Positions 25,150 through 34,355 of a stretch of 64,000 bases of DNA are shown here, in pieces. Location of the stretch: positions 1-64,000 of IMG/VR virus record IMGVR_UViG_3300023184_000033. One strand, given 5' to 3'. This stretch comes from a virus. The notes under the pieces are model-generated. The model worked only from the letters and a program-made list of their open reading frames with translations, ran no database searches and had not been told where the DNA came from. The position numbers were made by a program, and so were the translations under genes. Within the stretch, counting starts at the first letter, position 1, and each line of letters begins with the position of its first letter.

Positions 25150-25886
25150 AACAATTTCTGTAAGTCTTTTGCGTGTACTAGTTTTGCTTTACGATTCAAG
25201 TAAAAGTGTTTCTCAAATACTTTATCTATATTTTTACCATTATCCCAAGTTACATCATCACCGACTCTGAATTCTGGATTCCAGTCTTCTGCTTTCCAAA
25301 CAACATAACATTCTTTGTTCAACAGGTCAGCAATCATTCCGATGCCAGTAAAGTTGGTAATAAATGGTTTCTTTGAATTCTTAATAATATAACAATTCGT
25401 TAAGATATCCTTATTGTAGTCAATAAAATCATAACCATCCAAATATGATAACACATTAGTTTCTCTACGTGCATCGATTTCTGCATCATCCCATCGGTCA
25501 CCAACGTAATAACTGTCACCAATATATGCATCAACATTAGGAAACTGTATCTCAAAATTATCATTTACTTCAAATTGTAAACCATATCTATCTTTTAACC
25601 AGTTTTCATAACGACAAGTTTCGATTGGTCTGTTGGGATCATTTTTGTCTTCTCTAGTCCAAGAACTAAGAATAACAATCTCACCATAGATAAAAACATC
25701 ATCATCAAATTCTACTGAATTGAATAAGTCTTGGTACATCAAAAACTCTTTGATGCCTTTGAACTTCTTCATTTCATGTCTAATAACAAAATCAACCTTG
25801 CCATATTTTTGTACAAGACCAGATAGAACTGGAAGTGATTGTACAAAATCACCTAGGTTCGCAGTACAGTTAAGATAAATCTTCAT
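25146..25886 (-). CDS. Glycosyltransferase, GT9-like
   Basis: A 246-aa protein. The start at 25886 (MKIYLNCTANLGDFVQSLPV) is preferred because the N-terminal LGD..qslPvl motif is the classic GT9 start, and the extra upstream residues are non-homologous. TNFTGIGMIADLLNKECYVVW is the probable donor-binding region. It overlaps the preceding gene by 17 bases. Confidence 0.65.
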   Translation of the reverse strand: MKIYLNCTANLGDFVQSLPVLSGLVQKYGKVDFVIRHEMKKFKGIKEFLMYQDLFNSVEFDDDVFIYGEIVILSSWTREDKNDPNRPIETCRYENWLKDRYGLQFEVNDNFEIQFPNVDAYIGDSYYVGDRWDDAEIDARRETNVLSYLDGYDFIDYNKDILTNCYIIKNSKKPFITNFTGIGMIADLLNKECYVVWKAEDWNPEFRVGDDVTWDNGKNIDKVFEKHFYLNRKAKLVHAKDLQKLL

Positions 25887-26673
25887 GAAAGTCCTTGAAC
25901 GCAATAAACCAATCTTCACTTGAAACCTTATGTAATTCAAACAATTCAGGTCTCAACAAATACGAAATCAACAATAGTGTTTGGTCATCATCAATTGAAT
26001 TATTTTTAATTAATTCTTTTGCAGAATGTACAATCAACACTTCTAATAGTGGCCACATTGTTTTGGCGGCCACAATACAAGGTCCAGTAATATGAACATC
26101 ATTATTTGCAATGATATCAGAGATGAATGTGCCTTCAACATAATCTTTTAGATTGAAAACATGAATCTTATCTTTACTGAAAGGATACTTCCAATGTGTA
26201 ACACCATTTAATGTTTCTTCGTTGCGGCAATAACCAAAATCTAACCAAGCAATCAAATCTGTTTTCACTAGATCCAATTGAATTGCTCTACTGACAAATG
26301 TGGACTTTAGTGCATTGACCAAAACGTAGTCAGCATTCCAGTATTCTGGATTTTTAACTTGTGCAGGATTAATTAGTGCTTGATATTCTTCACTCTCTTG
26401 CACCTTTTGAATTTGTTTTCTAAATTCCATAAAAGGTGTTGGGAAATCAACGACATTAATTTCGGTGTTTTTACCTTTTCTGATTTTCTTAATTTGTTCT
26501 GAAAATTCTTCAGAGGTAAAAATAATCATATCATTATCAAGTTTTGCAAGGTGAGCAAATCTTTCGAAATATGTGTCATTGCTTCTTTGTAGATAATGTG
26601 GCAGTCCACGCTCTGGTGTCCAGTTTCCACGACCAATATCAAAAAAAGCTGTTACAATAGTAATATCATTCAT
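25870..26673 (-). CDS. WlaTC/HtrL-like glycosyltransferase
   Basis: A 267-aa protein starting at 26673 (MNDITIVTAFFDIGRGNWTP). ITIVTAFFDIGRGNW, YFERFA and AWLDFGYCR fit the HtrL/YibB family of predicted glycosyltransferases found in LPS loci. It overlaps neighbours by 8 and 17 bases, so it is part of one translational unit. Confidence 0.72.
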   Translation of the reverse strand: MNDITIVTAFFDIGRGNWTPERGLPHYLQRSNDTYFERFAHLAKLDNDMIIFTSEEFSEQIKKIRKGKNTEINVVDFPTPFMEFRKQIQKVQESEEYQALINPAQVKNPEYWNADYVLVNALKSTFVSRAIQLDLVKTDLIAWLDFGYCRNEETLNGVTHWKYPFSKDKIHVFNLKDYVEGTFISDIIANNDVHITGPCIVAAKTMWPLLEVLIVHSAKELIKNNSIDDDQTLLLISYLLRPELFELHKVSSEDWFIAFKDFHEDLS

Positions 26674-27400
26674 AGTAGTATTTCTTATAGTTATTAACGA
26701 TTTCAATTTCAGGTGATAAGTTACTTATAAAGCCTTCATAATCAAATCCAGGTTTGTGATTGTGTGTATCCGTTAGTCTTTGATTGACAGTATAACCCCT
26801 GTTGCATAGCAAATAGTAAACAACCATGAAACAATCATTGTAACCAATTGTTGGATAAACTGCCTGTATCTCATCAAAGTTTTGTTTAAACCATTCTATA
26901 ACTTTATCATAGTTTTTAAGAAATGTTGATGTACAGAAGATAGAACCTCCGCCACAACCATAGTAATCATTCTTACATTCTTGACCTGTAAATTCAGAGA
27001 TTCGTTTAATCAGTTCTGTATGTAATTTGTTACCGTGAGAAATATAATGACCCGCCATCTCCCAATCTTTTTCGATTGTTACTGGCTTGGTCAAATACAC
27101 ATCATCTTCAAGCATCATTATATGCGTTGTATTGCAGTTAAGGCAAGCCTCTCTAAAACGACTAAAGAATTCTAGTACTCCATCGAGTCTATAACCATAT
27201 TCACCAACAGGACCACCAACACGATGAGTGAAATATCTATAGTGTACGTTATATGGTTCTACCAAGTATTCAAAACTGCCTGTTCCATCCACACCCAAAA
27301 AGTATAAACTATTTGGATGGTGTTGTCTTACATTTTGAACAACTTTTTCGGTAGCAGTTTGATATACCGATGCAATATGAAAAAAAGAAATATCAGACAC
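26666..27400 (-). CDS. GT-A-type glycosyltransferase
   Basis: A 244-aa protein; the only start is GTG at 27400. HIMMLEDDVYL near residue 92 is a DXD-like metal-binding motif and YGCGGGSIFCTSTF near 146 is an acceptor-site-like loop. The family is not identified further. Confidence 0.6.
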   Translation of the reverse strand: MSDISFFHIASVYQTATEKVVQNVRQHHPNSLYFLGVDGTGSFEYLVEPYNVHYRYFTHRVGGPVGEYGYRLDGVLEFFSRFREACLNCNTTHIMMLEDDVYLTKPVTIEKDWEMAGHYISHGNKLHTELIKRISEFTGQECKNDYYGCGGGSIFCTSTFLKNYDKVIEWFKQNFDEIQAVYPTIGYNDCFMVVYYLLCNRGYTVNQRLTDTHNHKPGFDYEGFISNLSPEIEIVNNYKKYYYE

Positions 27401-27920
27401 GTTTCAACACCGTTAATCCATTATTGTTAGTTCTACGTTCAATCATTTCCCATTCTAGATGAGAATCGATAAACTCTTGTATGGCGGGCCAGATGCCACG
27501 GCCGCCAAACTCACCATTTACGGCATATGTTGTTGTATCATGAAAACCAATATACTTCTTGGCTTTGTGAGCATGAAGTTCTAATTCTTTTTTAACTTGT
27601 TCATAAACGTGTAGACTATCCACAAACAACATATCACATTCAGGTATTTCAACTTCTCTGGTATCTGCAACATGTAATGTAACTCTACGGCCTGCATCCT
27701 TGGCCTCTTGGAAGTACTCAGGAACGCCTGGAAGTGGTTGATACTCATAACTGTGCAACTCAATGTCATTACGTAGAAAACCACGGGTACTCTGTGCCCA
27801 ACCAACACCCAGTTCAACAACAACTTCACACTCGGAAGATAGTTGTGCTAAGAGTGGTAAATGTTCATGTATGTCTGTATCTTTTGCACAGGCTTCTTTA
27901 TAGATTTGTTCAAAGTTCAT
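27393..27920 (-). CDS. Class I SAM-dependent methyltransferase
   Basis: A 175-aa protein; start ATG at 27920, one base after the upstream stop. VVVELGVGWAQST near residue 32 is SAM motif I; CDMLFVDSLHVYEQVKKEL near 93 is typical of Methyltransf_24-like enzymes. It lies in a glycosyltransferase cluster, so a sugar or glycan substrate is likely (inference). Confidence 0.78.
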   Translation of the reverse strand: MNFEQIYKEACAKDTDIHEHLPLLAQLSSECEVVVELGVGWAQSTRGFLRNDIELHSYEYQPLPGVPEYFQEAKDAGRRVTLHVADTREVEIPECDMLFVDSLHVYEQVKKELELHAHKAKKYIGFHDTTTYAVNGEFGGRGIWPAIQEFIDSHLEWEMIERRTNNNGLTVLKRV

Positions 27921-27921
27921 T

Positions 27922-28794
27922 TTATACCTTATACGTAAACATTGCACTGGCGTCTTCTTGGCCATACTTTTTCATGAAGTGTGATTTCCATTCTGGTACA
28001 CGGTCATATTGGTGTACAATATAAAATTCAGCTCCATCACAAGTTTTAATTACACCTTTTTCTTCATCAAAAATAGGTTCCTTTTCTGTTAAGAAAGGTC
28101 TAAAAGATGGCAACTTTGACGGATCGGCAGTTGTGCCGGCATGGCAGGCCCATCCATTATATTGTTTTGCAAGATATGTACAGTCTGTATAAGGAGTACT
28201 TTGAATCAATACATTAAAGACTGCTTGGTCACAAATCGTAATTGGTCTATTGATGCCATTTGTAAAGATGTGGAATATTAAATCTTGAATATAATCTGCA
28301 TATCCACCAAGAACTCCCACATTGTAGATTTCTTTATCTTTATACAACTCATGTACATATGGTCCATAAGCTTGCATTAAATTGTCATTACCCCACGGTT
28401 CATCTTTGTAATACATGCCCTCAGAACCTGCAACAATCCTACGTTCTTTTCTATCTAATAAACGTTCCATAAATTCAAATGGATTACGTTGAAAAATAAC
28501 ATCTTTAACATCTGTTGTAACCACAAAACGATATTTTTCTATATTATTTTTAATATATTCGTGGATGTGATAGAAACGTAAAACGTGAATTGGAATTGAA
28601 GGAGATAAATTAAACTGAATCACTTTAAATCCGTGGTTCTCCAACTCCTTAACTGTTTCAGGTGAAGCATCGGCGGCAACAACCACTTTATCAGTATTAT
28701 CATCTGCAACTTCACAGATTGATTTGACCCAAGGTTTTAGTTGATTAAAATTATAACCACTAAAACCACCAATAATTAAATCTTTTGTACCCAT
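27922..28794 (-). CDS. Glycosyltransferase-like protein
   Basis: A 290-aa protein with KYRFVVTTDVKDVIFQRNPF near residue 86, a DXD-like site in the manner of GT-A transferases, and a YNVGVLGGYADYIQDLIF segment near 156. It overlaps the next gene by 19 bases. Family uncertain. Confidence 0.6.
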   Translation of the reverse strand: MGTKDLIIGGFSGYNFNQLKPWVKSICEVADDNTDKVVVAADASPETVKELENHGFKVIQFNLSPSIPIHVLRFYHIHEYIKNNIEKYRFVVTTDVKDVIFQRNPFEFMERLLDRKERRIVAGSEGMYYKDEPWGNDNLMQAYGPYVHELYKDKEIYNVGVLGGYADYIQDLIFHIFTNGINRPITICDQAVFNVLIQSTPYTDCTYLAKQYNGWACHAGTTADPSKLPSFRPFLTEKEPIFDEEKGVIKTCDGAEFYIVHQYDRVPEWKSHFMKKYGQEDASAMFTYKV

Positions 28795-29489
28795 GGGAAT
28801 TCTCCATTATATTTTTCATTCATTACTTTATTACCATTTGCAAAAAATTCTGGTGTAACTGAACCAGGATTTCCATTTACTCTATAATTGACTGTGTATT
28901 CTCTAGTACATTCAAATCTCGGAAAATGTTCTGCTATAGTATGTAGAAACACTCGGTCCTGACCCCAGCCACCATGCCATGCTGATGCTAATTTTACTGC
29001 AATTTCAGTTTTAATGCAATAGCAATTTGTATCAACATGATTGATTCCATGATAAGTTTGCCACTTACCTAATGATTCACAATCATCATTGCATACAAAT
29101 TCACCATCTTTGTCTATAATAGAACGCAAAGAATAACACCAATCGATGCCATACTTTTCGATGACGTTAATACAGGTCTCTACGTGGTTTGGTTTAAATG
29201 CGTTATCTTGGTCAAGATATAATACATATTGTGTATCAATTAGATGTGTAAACGCTGCATAGACACGATGGCCATAGAAGCCATTGGCACCAACATTAAT
29301 TGGCAAATAACAAACTTTAACAAAACCATTGCCGGCATAATTATCAGCAATTCTTTTAACTTTGTCTTGATTTTCTCTACCATCACAAATTAGATATACT
29401 TGTGTTTCTATTGTTTGGTCTAAGACCGAATCAATTGCATCACGAACTTCATAAGCACCCGTAGTGGGTATAATCACAGTCGCTTTCAT
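28776..29489 (-). CDS. Glycosyltransferase family 2
   Basis: A 237-aa GT2 protein: TVIIPTTGAYEVRDAIDSVL at the N-terminus, VLYLDQDNAFKPN near residue 90 (DXD) and GGWGQDRVFLH near 172. It heads the glycosyltransferase operon. It probably transfers a sugar to host LPS or to phage DNA or protein; the acceptor cannot be told. Confidence 0.82.
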   Translation of the reverse strand: MKATVIIPTTGAYEVRDAIDSVLDQTIETQVYLICDGRENQDKVKRIADNYAGNGFVKVCYLPINVGANGFYGHRVYAAFTHLIDTQYVLYLDQDNAFKPNHVETCINVIEKYGIDWCYSLRSIIDKDGEFVCNDDCESLGKWQTYHGINHVDTNCYCIKTEIAVKLASAWHGGWGQDRVFLHTIAEHFPRFECTREYTVNYRVNGNPGSVTPEFFANGNKVMNEKYNGEFPWVQKI

Positions 29490-29544
29490 AATTAACCTCT
29501 TGTTAGTTTCAATATTACTTATATTTGTTTCCGAATCAATGCCA

Positions 29545-30252
29545 TTATTTTTTACCTCTAACAGCCAAAGCTTTTAAGTAGTCTTTATCATCAAGGTCTG
29601 AATCTGATTTTTTCAAAGAATTTTTTACCGCTTGAATTGCTGTCGTGAATCTATAATTATAAATTGGACTACTGCCACCACGCTTCAATCTAACTCTCAA
29701 TCGTAAATTTAATTTAAATTCTTCTGTACCCAACTTAGCAACATCTTTACCCATATGGTATAAACCATAACCACCAATTTGTATATAATATGTTTTTTTA
29801 CTATTATAATAATTTGCTACTGAACTTCTTGGTATATCAACAAAAAAATCTTTGAAATTTTTATAATCAAAATCCACATCTTCTTTTTTATATTGGCTTG
29901 TTGGTATTGTGTATCGCCTTGGCGGACCTTTTGGTCCCCATTCTTTATTCACCATAGATGTAACACCAATTTGTGTTAAAAATTCTCTCATCTGTTCAGC
30001 TGAATCTGTTTTGGCGCCAGCAAGTTTCCATTCCTTTTCATCTAAATCATAAACAAGTGAACCTTGACCAAAATCAACATTTAAATCTAACTTAACTTCA
30101 ACCTTATAATCTTTACTTTTAAAAGTTATTTCTGCATCAGGAGCATTTGAATCTGCACCAGCACCAGAAAAAGATTTTCTCTGTACGCCAGCAGCTTTTA
30201 AATTTTTATTGATTGTATTTTCATATAAGAAACCTTTATTACTAGTGTCCAT
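29545..30252 (-). CDS. PD-(D/E)XK-like nuclease domain protein
   Basis: A 235-aa protein; ATG at 30252 with GGAG five bases upstream. Core motifs GFLYENTINKNLKAAG, then SNAPDAEITF, then YKVEVKLDLNVDFGQGSL fit a restriction-like fold (Glu helix, D, E-x-K, glutamine helix). The partner or target is unknown. A GATAAATA octamer 19 bases upstream suggests late expression, so it could be a virion protein. Confidence 0.65.
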   Translation of the reverse strand: MDTSNKGFLYENTINKNLKAAGVQRKSFSGAGADSNAPDAEITFKSKDYKVEVKLDLNVDFGQGSLVYDLDEKEWKLAGAKTDSAEQMREFLTQIGVTSMVNKEWGPKGPPRRYTIPTSQYKKEDVDFDYKNFKDFFVDIPRSSVANYYNSKKTYYIQIGGYGLYHMGKDVAKLGTEEFKLNLRLRVRLKRGGSSPIYNYRFTTAIQAVKNSLKKSDSDLDDKDYLKALAVRGKK

Positions 30253-30270
30253 TTGCACTCCAAATGAAAG

Positions 30271-30278
30271 TATTTATC
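30271..30278 (-). promoter_or_regulatory. Late promoter octamer GATAAATA
   Basis: GATAAATA followed by C on the minus strand, 19 bases before the ATG at 30252 and overlapping the 3' end of the DruA-like gene. Confidence 0.6.
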
Positions 30279-31377
30279 TAATGATTTGAATGTCTTTCCC
30301 TGAGGTCCAGACTTCAAGTTCATTACGCAAACGACCTTCTGTCTGTAAGGTTTCAAAACGATTAATCGCTTTCTTTCTCCACCATTCCACCAAGTTTACC
30401 AGATTGTGTTTTTCATAGTTTTCACCAGGAATAAGTATATCGGTCTTACAGTTAATGTAATCCACCATGTTATTATATCCATAATTACTTGTATAATATC
30501 TTTTCTTCTCTGTCAACCTTTTAGCCTTCTCAATCGTTGCTTGGAATGTCCCCCCTTCAGGTTTATCCTTTAAAGCAGCTTTAGTTAAAGCAATAATCTT
30601 CATTGATATCTTAAGCTTTCTACTAGAGATATCTTCCTCAACGATTTGGCCAACTTTACTCTCCACAAAATCACGCAACACTTCATAAGGTTTGCCGTGC
30701 ATCATTGGTAGAAAATCCGAATCTGTTAAACCTTGGTATCGTAGAAATGGTTTCATGCCATCATATTGGGACACAGATTTAGTTGTACCATACAAGCTTG
30801 TTGTTTCAAACAAACACAGATTCATTCCATATTTCTTGTTTGCAATTTCTCTTACCTCATGTGAGGTGCAGATAGCCGCCAATAACTTACCACCAAGGTA
30901 GTTGTAACCAAAAGGTTGTGACGGTACGATAACGAAACCCATCAAAGTAGAATCATTGAATCTCTTATTCCATTCAGGTTTCTGCGTAAACACTTGTCCA
31001 AGCATTTCGTTTCTTGGTTTCATGTTGATTACTGGTGAACCAAGCCGGATGAATCCAACGAACTTTCCTGTGGTTGTCTCTCTAACGGCCAAACGAATCT
31101 GTTTACCGACAGGTTGAATATTGATGTGTGATGATGTGATTGCAAGTAATGTTTCCCATGTATCTGGTGCAATCTCAGTCACTTCAAATTTCATATCTTT
31201 TGGATGCATGGAGAAATCAGAAAACAAATCATCTTCAGGTGGAAACAATGAGGATGGAATTTCATTTAATGAATTCATTTTTTGGTCACGCATGTACTCA
31301 TCGATGCGGTCAAAGTTACCAAAATAATCTTCAAAGGCCTTGGCACAAACCAAGGCATCTTCATAAGCTAAATTCAT
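30274..31377 (-). CDS. DruA-like (DUF4338-type) protein, copy 1
   Basis: A 367-aa protein paralogous to 60635-61900. Shared blocks: GKFVGFIRLGS near residue 108, VIVPSQPFGYNYLGGKLLA near 151, and FETTSLYGTTKSVSQYDG near 190. The order (G.I..S, RN..lG, ..VP......GGkLLa, YG..l..fET) parallels the DUF4338/DruA family known from Druantia defence. The similarity is by eye and moderate. It overlaps the gp41 helicase gene by 4 bases, so a replication-linked role is also possible. Confidence 0.6.
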   Translation of the reverse strand: MNLAYEDALVCAKAFEDYFGNFDRIDEYMRDQKMNSLNEIPSSLFPPEDDLFSDFSMHPKDMKFEVTEIAPDTWETLLAITSSHINIQPVGKQIRLAVRETTTGKFVGFIRLGSPVINMKPRNEMLGQVFTQKPEWNKRFNDSTLMGFVIVPSQPFGYNYLGGKLLAAICTSHEVREIANKKYGMNLCLFETTSLYGTTKSVSQYDGMKPFLRYQGLTDSDFLPMMHGKPYEVLRDFVESKVGQIVEEDISSRKLKISMKIIALTKAALKDKPEGGTFQATIEKAKRLTEKKRYYTSNYGYNNMVDYINCKTDILIPGENYEKHNLVNLVEWWRKKAINRFETLQTEGRLRNELEVWTSGKDIQIIR

Positions 31378-32765
31378 ACTTTGAATCCACTAAATTTGTT
31401 CTGTTTACGTTCTCTGTCACCAAAAGTATTTACTGGCTTATCATTGTGACCTGCATCAATCAGGTCATCTTGAGCAGATTGTTCAATATCATATAATCTC
31501 ATCTTGCTTCTATCGATACCCAAGGTAAAACGTTTTAGATAAGTCGGATCATTATAACGATTCTTCAACTGTTTAACCATAATCTGATTCATTGCTTCAA
31601 GTTCTTCTGAAGAAATTAAAGCAAACATCAAATCTGCTGTTGCTGGCAAACCAAAACTCTCACTTGTATCCTCAAGTCCTGGGTCGGAAGAAGTAAAACC
31701 GGATCTTGTGGTCTGAGTTGCAGAAACAATCGGGACTCCATATTCAACGGCAAGTCCACGCAATTCTTCTGCAATTGATTTGACATAAGTGTAAGAATTG
31801 ATATTTGCTCCTGCCTTAATGCGAGAACTACAACAAATGTTAAGATAATCGATAAAGATAATATCAGGTATAAAAGACTTTTTAAGATTGAGCTCATTCA
31901 GTAGTGTCCTAAAGTGTGTAGTTGAAGCCGCTGCGGTTGGATATTCTTTAATGATTAATTTACCCGCACATTTACTACGAACTCTAGCAACTTTTTTATC
32001 ATAAAGGTCTTTTGGAATTTCCATCAAACTATCAATAGTTATATCCAATAAGTTTGCATCAATACGTTCAGCAATCTTTTCTTCTGCCATTTCCATCGTA
32101 ATGTACAAAACATTTTTACCTTGTACCATGGCACCAGCAGCAACGTGACACATGAATAATGATTTACCAACACCAGTTCCTGCCAAGGCAATGTTTAGTG
32201 TCTTTTTAGGTAAACCACCTTTGGTTATCTTATTGAAGAATTCAAGATCAAAAGGAATTCTCTCTTCTTTCTTGTGATAGAATTCATAACGTTCATCGGA
32301 GTTTTCGAGGTAATCATGACCAACGGAGTTATCAAAACTTATCGCCAAGGCGTTCGATAATAGAGTGGGAATCGCACCTTTGTCTTGGGTTTTATCTTTT
32401 CCATCGAGAATAGAAATAGACCCCAATACTGCATTGTAGATGGCTTTCTCTTGACAAAACTTTTCTGTCTTATCAACAAGCCATTGAATTTTGGATTCTT
32501 CGCTTTTAGTTTTCTCAATCTCTTGTAGATAACTTTCACAGTTCTCCACTTCTTCATTTGTGAGATTTCGCCTCTCTTTGACGGCCAAACCAAGTGCTTC
32601 AATCGTTGGTGTAGAATTATAAGTTTCCGTGAATGATGTAATCTCATTATATAATGTTCTATCGGTTCTATCGAAAAAATAGTCTTCTTTTAAGAATGGT
32701 AATACTTTGCGTAAGTAATCTTCATTGTAAATCAGATTCTTTAGAATCGTCTGTTCCAGTTTCAT
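31374..32765 (-). CDS. 41: Replicative DNA helicase, T4 gp41 (DnaB-like)
   Basis: A 463-aa helicase, start ATG at 32765. An N-terminal DnaB-type helical domain is followed by a RecA-fold motor: Walker A AGTGVGKS near residue 200, Walker B IIFIDYLN near 300, and the SATQTTRSGF glutamine-containing motif near 340. It unwinds DNA at the fork and partners with primase gp61. It overlaps the previous gene by 44 bases. Confidence 0.93.
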   Translation of the reverse strand: MKLEQTILKNLIYNEDYLRKVLPFLKEDYFFDRTDRTLYNEITSFTETYNSTPTIEALGLAVKERRNLTNEEVENCESYLQEIEKTKSEESKIQWLVDKTEKFCQEKAIYNAVLGSISILDGKDKTQDKGAIPTLLSNALAISFDNSVGHDYLENSDERYEFYHKKEERIPFDLEFFNKITKGGLPKKTLNIALAGTGVGKSLFMCHVAAGAMVQGKNVLYITMEMAEEKIAERIDANLLDITIDSLMEIPKDLYDKKVARVRSKCAGKLIIKEYPTAAASTTHFRTLLNELNLKKSFIPDIIFIDYLNICCSSRIKAGANINSYTYVKSIAEELRGLAVEYGVPIVSATQTTRSGFTSSDPGLEDTSESFGLPATADLMFALISSEELEAMNQIMVKQLKNRYNDPTYLKRFTLGIDRSKMRLYDIEQSAQDDLIDAGHNDKPVNTFGDRERKQNKFSGFKV

Positions 32766-33045
32766 CAATAATATCTCCATCAAGGTCGGTAAGCATAAGT
32801 TCTACCAACAAGTCACCAGCATACCGTTGGAAGTCTGGATCTTTTTCCATCTTCTTCGGTTTCATAACTGGTGATTCTAACACATAATAAGCAAAAAGTA
32901 AACGAGTTTGAAAGCCTTCATCGGCAAACTTAACTTTTCCGTATTTAAATACCGTATCTTTATATTTGCCATCTAATAATTTAATATGTACTGATTCTTT
33001 ATCATCTTTCGGATAAATGAAACAATAATCAAGGCCTTCAATCAT
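32722..33045 (-). CDS. Conserved T4-like protein between UvsX and gp41
   Basis: A 107-aa protein (YCFIYPKDDKESVHIKLLDG; FAYYVLESPVMKP) seen in the same place in other T4-like marine phages. Function is unknown. The long 44-base overlap with gp41 implies coupled expression. Confidence 0.7.
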   Translation of the reverse strand: MIEGLDYCFIYPKDDKESVHIKLLDGKYKDTVFKYGKVKFADEGFQTRLLFAYYVLESPVMKPKKMEKDPDFQRYAGDLLVELMLTDLDGDIIDETGTDDSKESDLQ

Positions 33046-33280
33046 AATTTATCTCATCAAACTTCTTTTCTTGAATTGTTTTTTCACCAAACACTTTTCT
33101 AGGATTTGCACACATAACACAATTTGGATTACCACAATTCATTACATGTCGTTTATTCAATTTATGTGGTTCTGTTACTGGAATACCATATGCTTTCGCT
33201 ATCTTAATTTGTTTCTTAATATGTGTTTCATCATCATGTAAACGCTTGCTGTGTTTGATTTTTGCGTCTTCGTGGCTCAT
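33038..33280 (-). CDS. Small Cys-rich conserved protein
   Basis: An 80-aa protein with an absolutely patterned MNCGNPNCVMCANPRKVFGE near residue 46, a probable zinc-binding knuckle conserved in T4-like phages next to uvsX. Function is unknown; nucleic-acid binding is plausible from the basic N-terminus. Confidence 0.72.
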   Translation of the reverse strand: MSHEDAKIKHSKRLHDDETHIKKQIKIAKAYGIPVTEPHKLNKRHVMNCGNPNCVMCANPRKVFGEKTIQEKKFDEINYD

Positions 33281-33281
33281 A

Positions 33282-34355
33282 TTAAACTCCGTTCATTGTT
33301 TCCAATTCAAATGCTTCTTCAATGTCTTCTTTTTTCATAATATCAGTTGAGGCAACTTTATATTTACCTTCAACGAAATCTCGAAATGTTTTTTGTTTCA
33401 ATATAGGCATCCAAAATTCTTTGGTGTCTGTTTCTTTGATTCGATATTTTTTATCTTCTATCTCACCAGTATCTCTATTAACTTTAGAGTACCATCCGTT
33501 TGATGGTTTAACCACATGGCCGGATTCCAGAGCAATATCAAGAAGACCAGACCACTTGCTAATGCCACCGTCAAAAGATACAGTAACAGGGATTTTAGAT
33601 TTCTCTTTAACATAACGACTCTTCTCTACATTAATAATAAAATTGTAACCAACAACTTCGGTGCCTTCTTTTTCTTGTTGGCGACCAATGATAAAGATGT
33701 TGTCTGCTGAATAGTAAGAACCCGTTCCGCCGCCGACGATTGCTTTCGGGAACATTCCAATTTCCATGTACGTATGATTAACTACAATCATTGGAATATC
33801 TTTTAAGTTCAAATGTGGTGTTACCATTCTGAACAAAGATTTAACTTGTTTGGCACGTGACATATCAGCCACAGATTTTTCGGCCAAAGCATCTTCGACT
33901 TCTTTTTTGGATGCTAAGTTACCAATAGAATCAATAATGATAATCAACTTATCACCACGTTCCAGTTGTGTTAACTGTTGCATGATATCGAATTTTAATT
34001 GTTCTATGTCGGTAAGTGGTGTATGAAGAACACGACTGGTATCAATACCAAAGGAGTCGAAATAACTTTGAGGAGTACCAAACTCGGAATCATAAAACAA
34101 AAGCGCTGCATCTTTATATTTGTCGAGGTACGATTTAGCCATCAAAAGAGAAAATGCAGTCTTAAAGTGTTTTGATGGGCCGGCCCACATTGTAAGTCCT
34201 GGAGTTAGTCCGCCATCTAGTTTGCCTGACAGTGCTACATTGATAATAGGTACTGCGGTTGGAATCATGTCCTTGTCTGTAAAGAATTTGGACTTAGATA
34301 GAATAGCAGAATCTTTGATGCTACTGTTCTTTTTAATTTTGTCAAGAATACTCAT
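33282..34355 (-). CDS. uvsX: UvsX RecA-like recombinase
   Basis: A 357-aa strand-exchange protein. Walker A is WAGPSKHFKTAF near residue 58; Walker B LIIIIDSIGNL near 138; DNA-binding loop 2 around AIVGGGTGSYY near 205. It drives recombination-dependent replication with gp46 and gp41. Confidence 0.95.
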   Translation of the reverse strand: MSILDKIKKNSSIKDSAILSKSKFFTDKDMIPTAVPIINVALSGKLDGGLTPGLTMWAGPSKHFKTAFSLLMAKSYLDKYKDAALLFYDSEFGTPQSYFDSFGIDTSRVLHTPLTDIEQLKFDIMQQLTQLERGDKLIIIIDSIGNLASKKEVEDALAEKSVADMSRAKQVKSLFRMVTPHLNLKDIPMIVVNHTYMEIGMFPKAIVGGGTGSYYSADNIFIIGRQQEKEGTEVVGYNFIINVEKSRYVKEKSKIPVTVSFDGGISKWSGLLDIALESGHVVKPSNGWYSKVNRDTGEIEDKKYRIKETDTKEFWMPILKQKTFRDFVEGKYKVASTDIMKKEDIEEAFELETMNGV

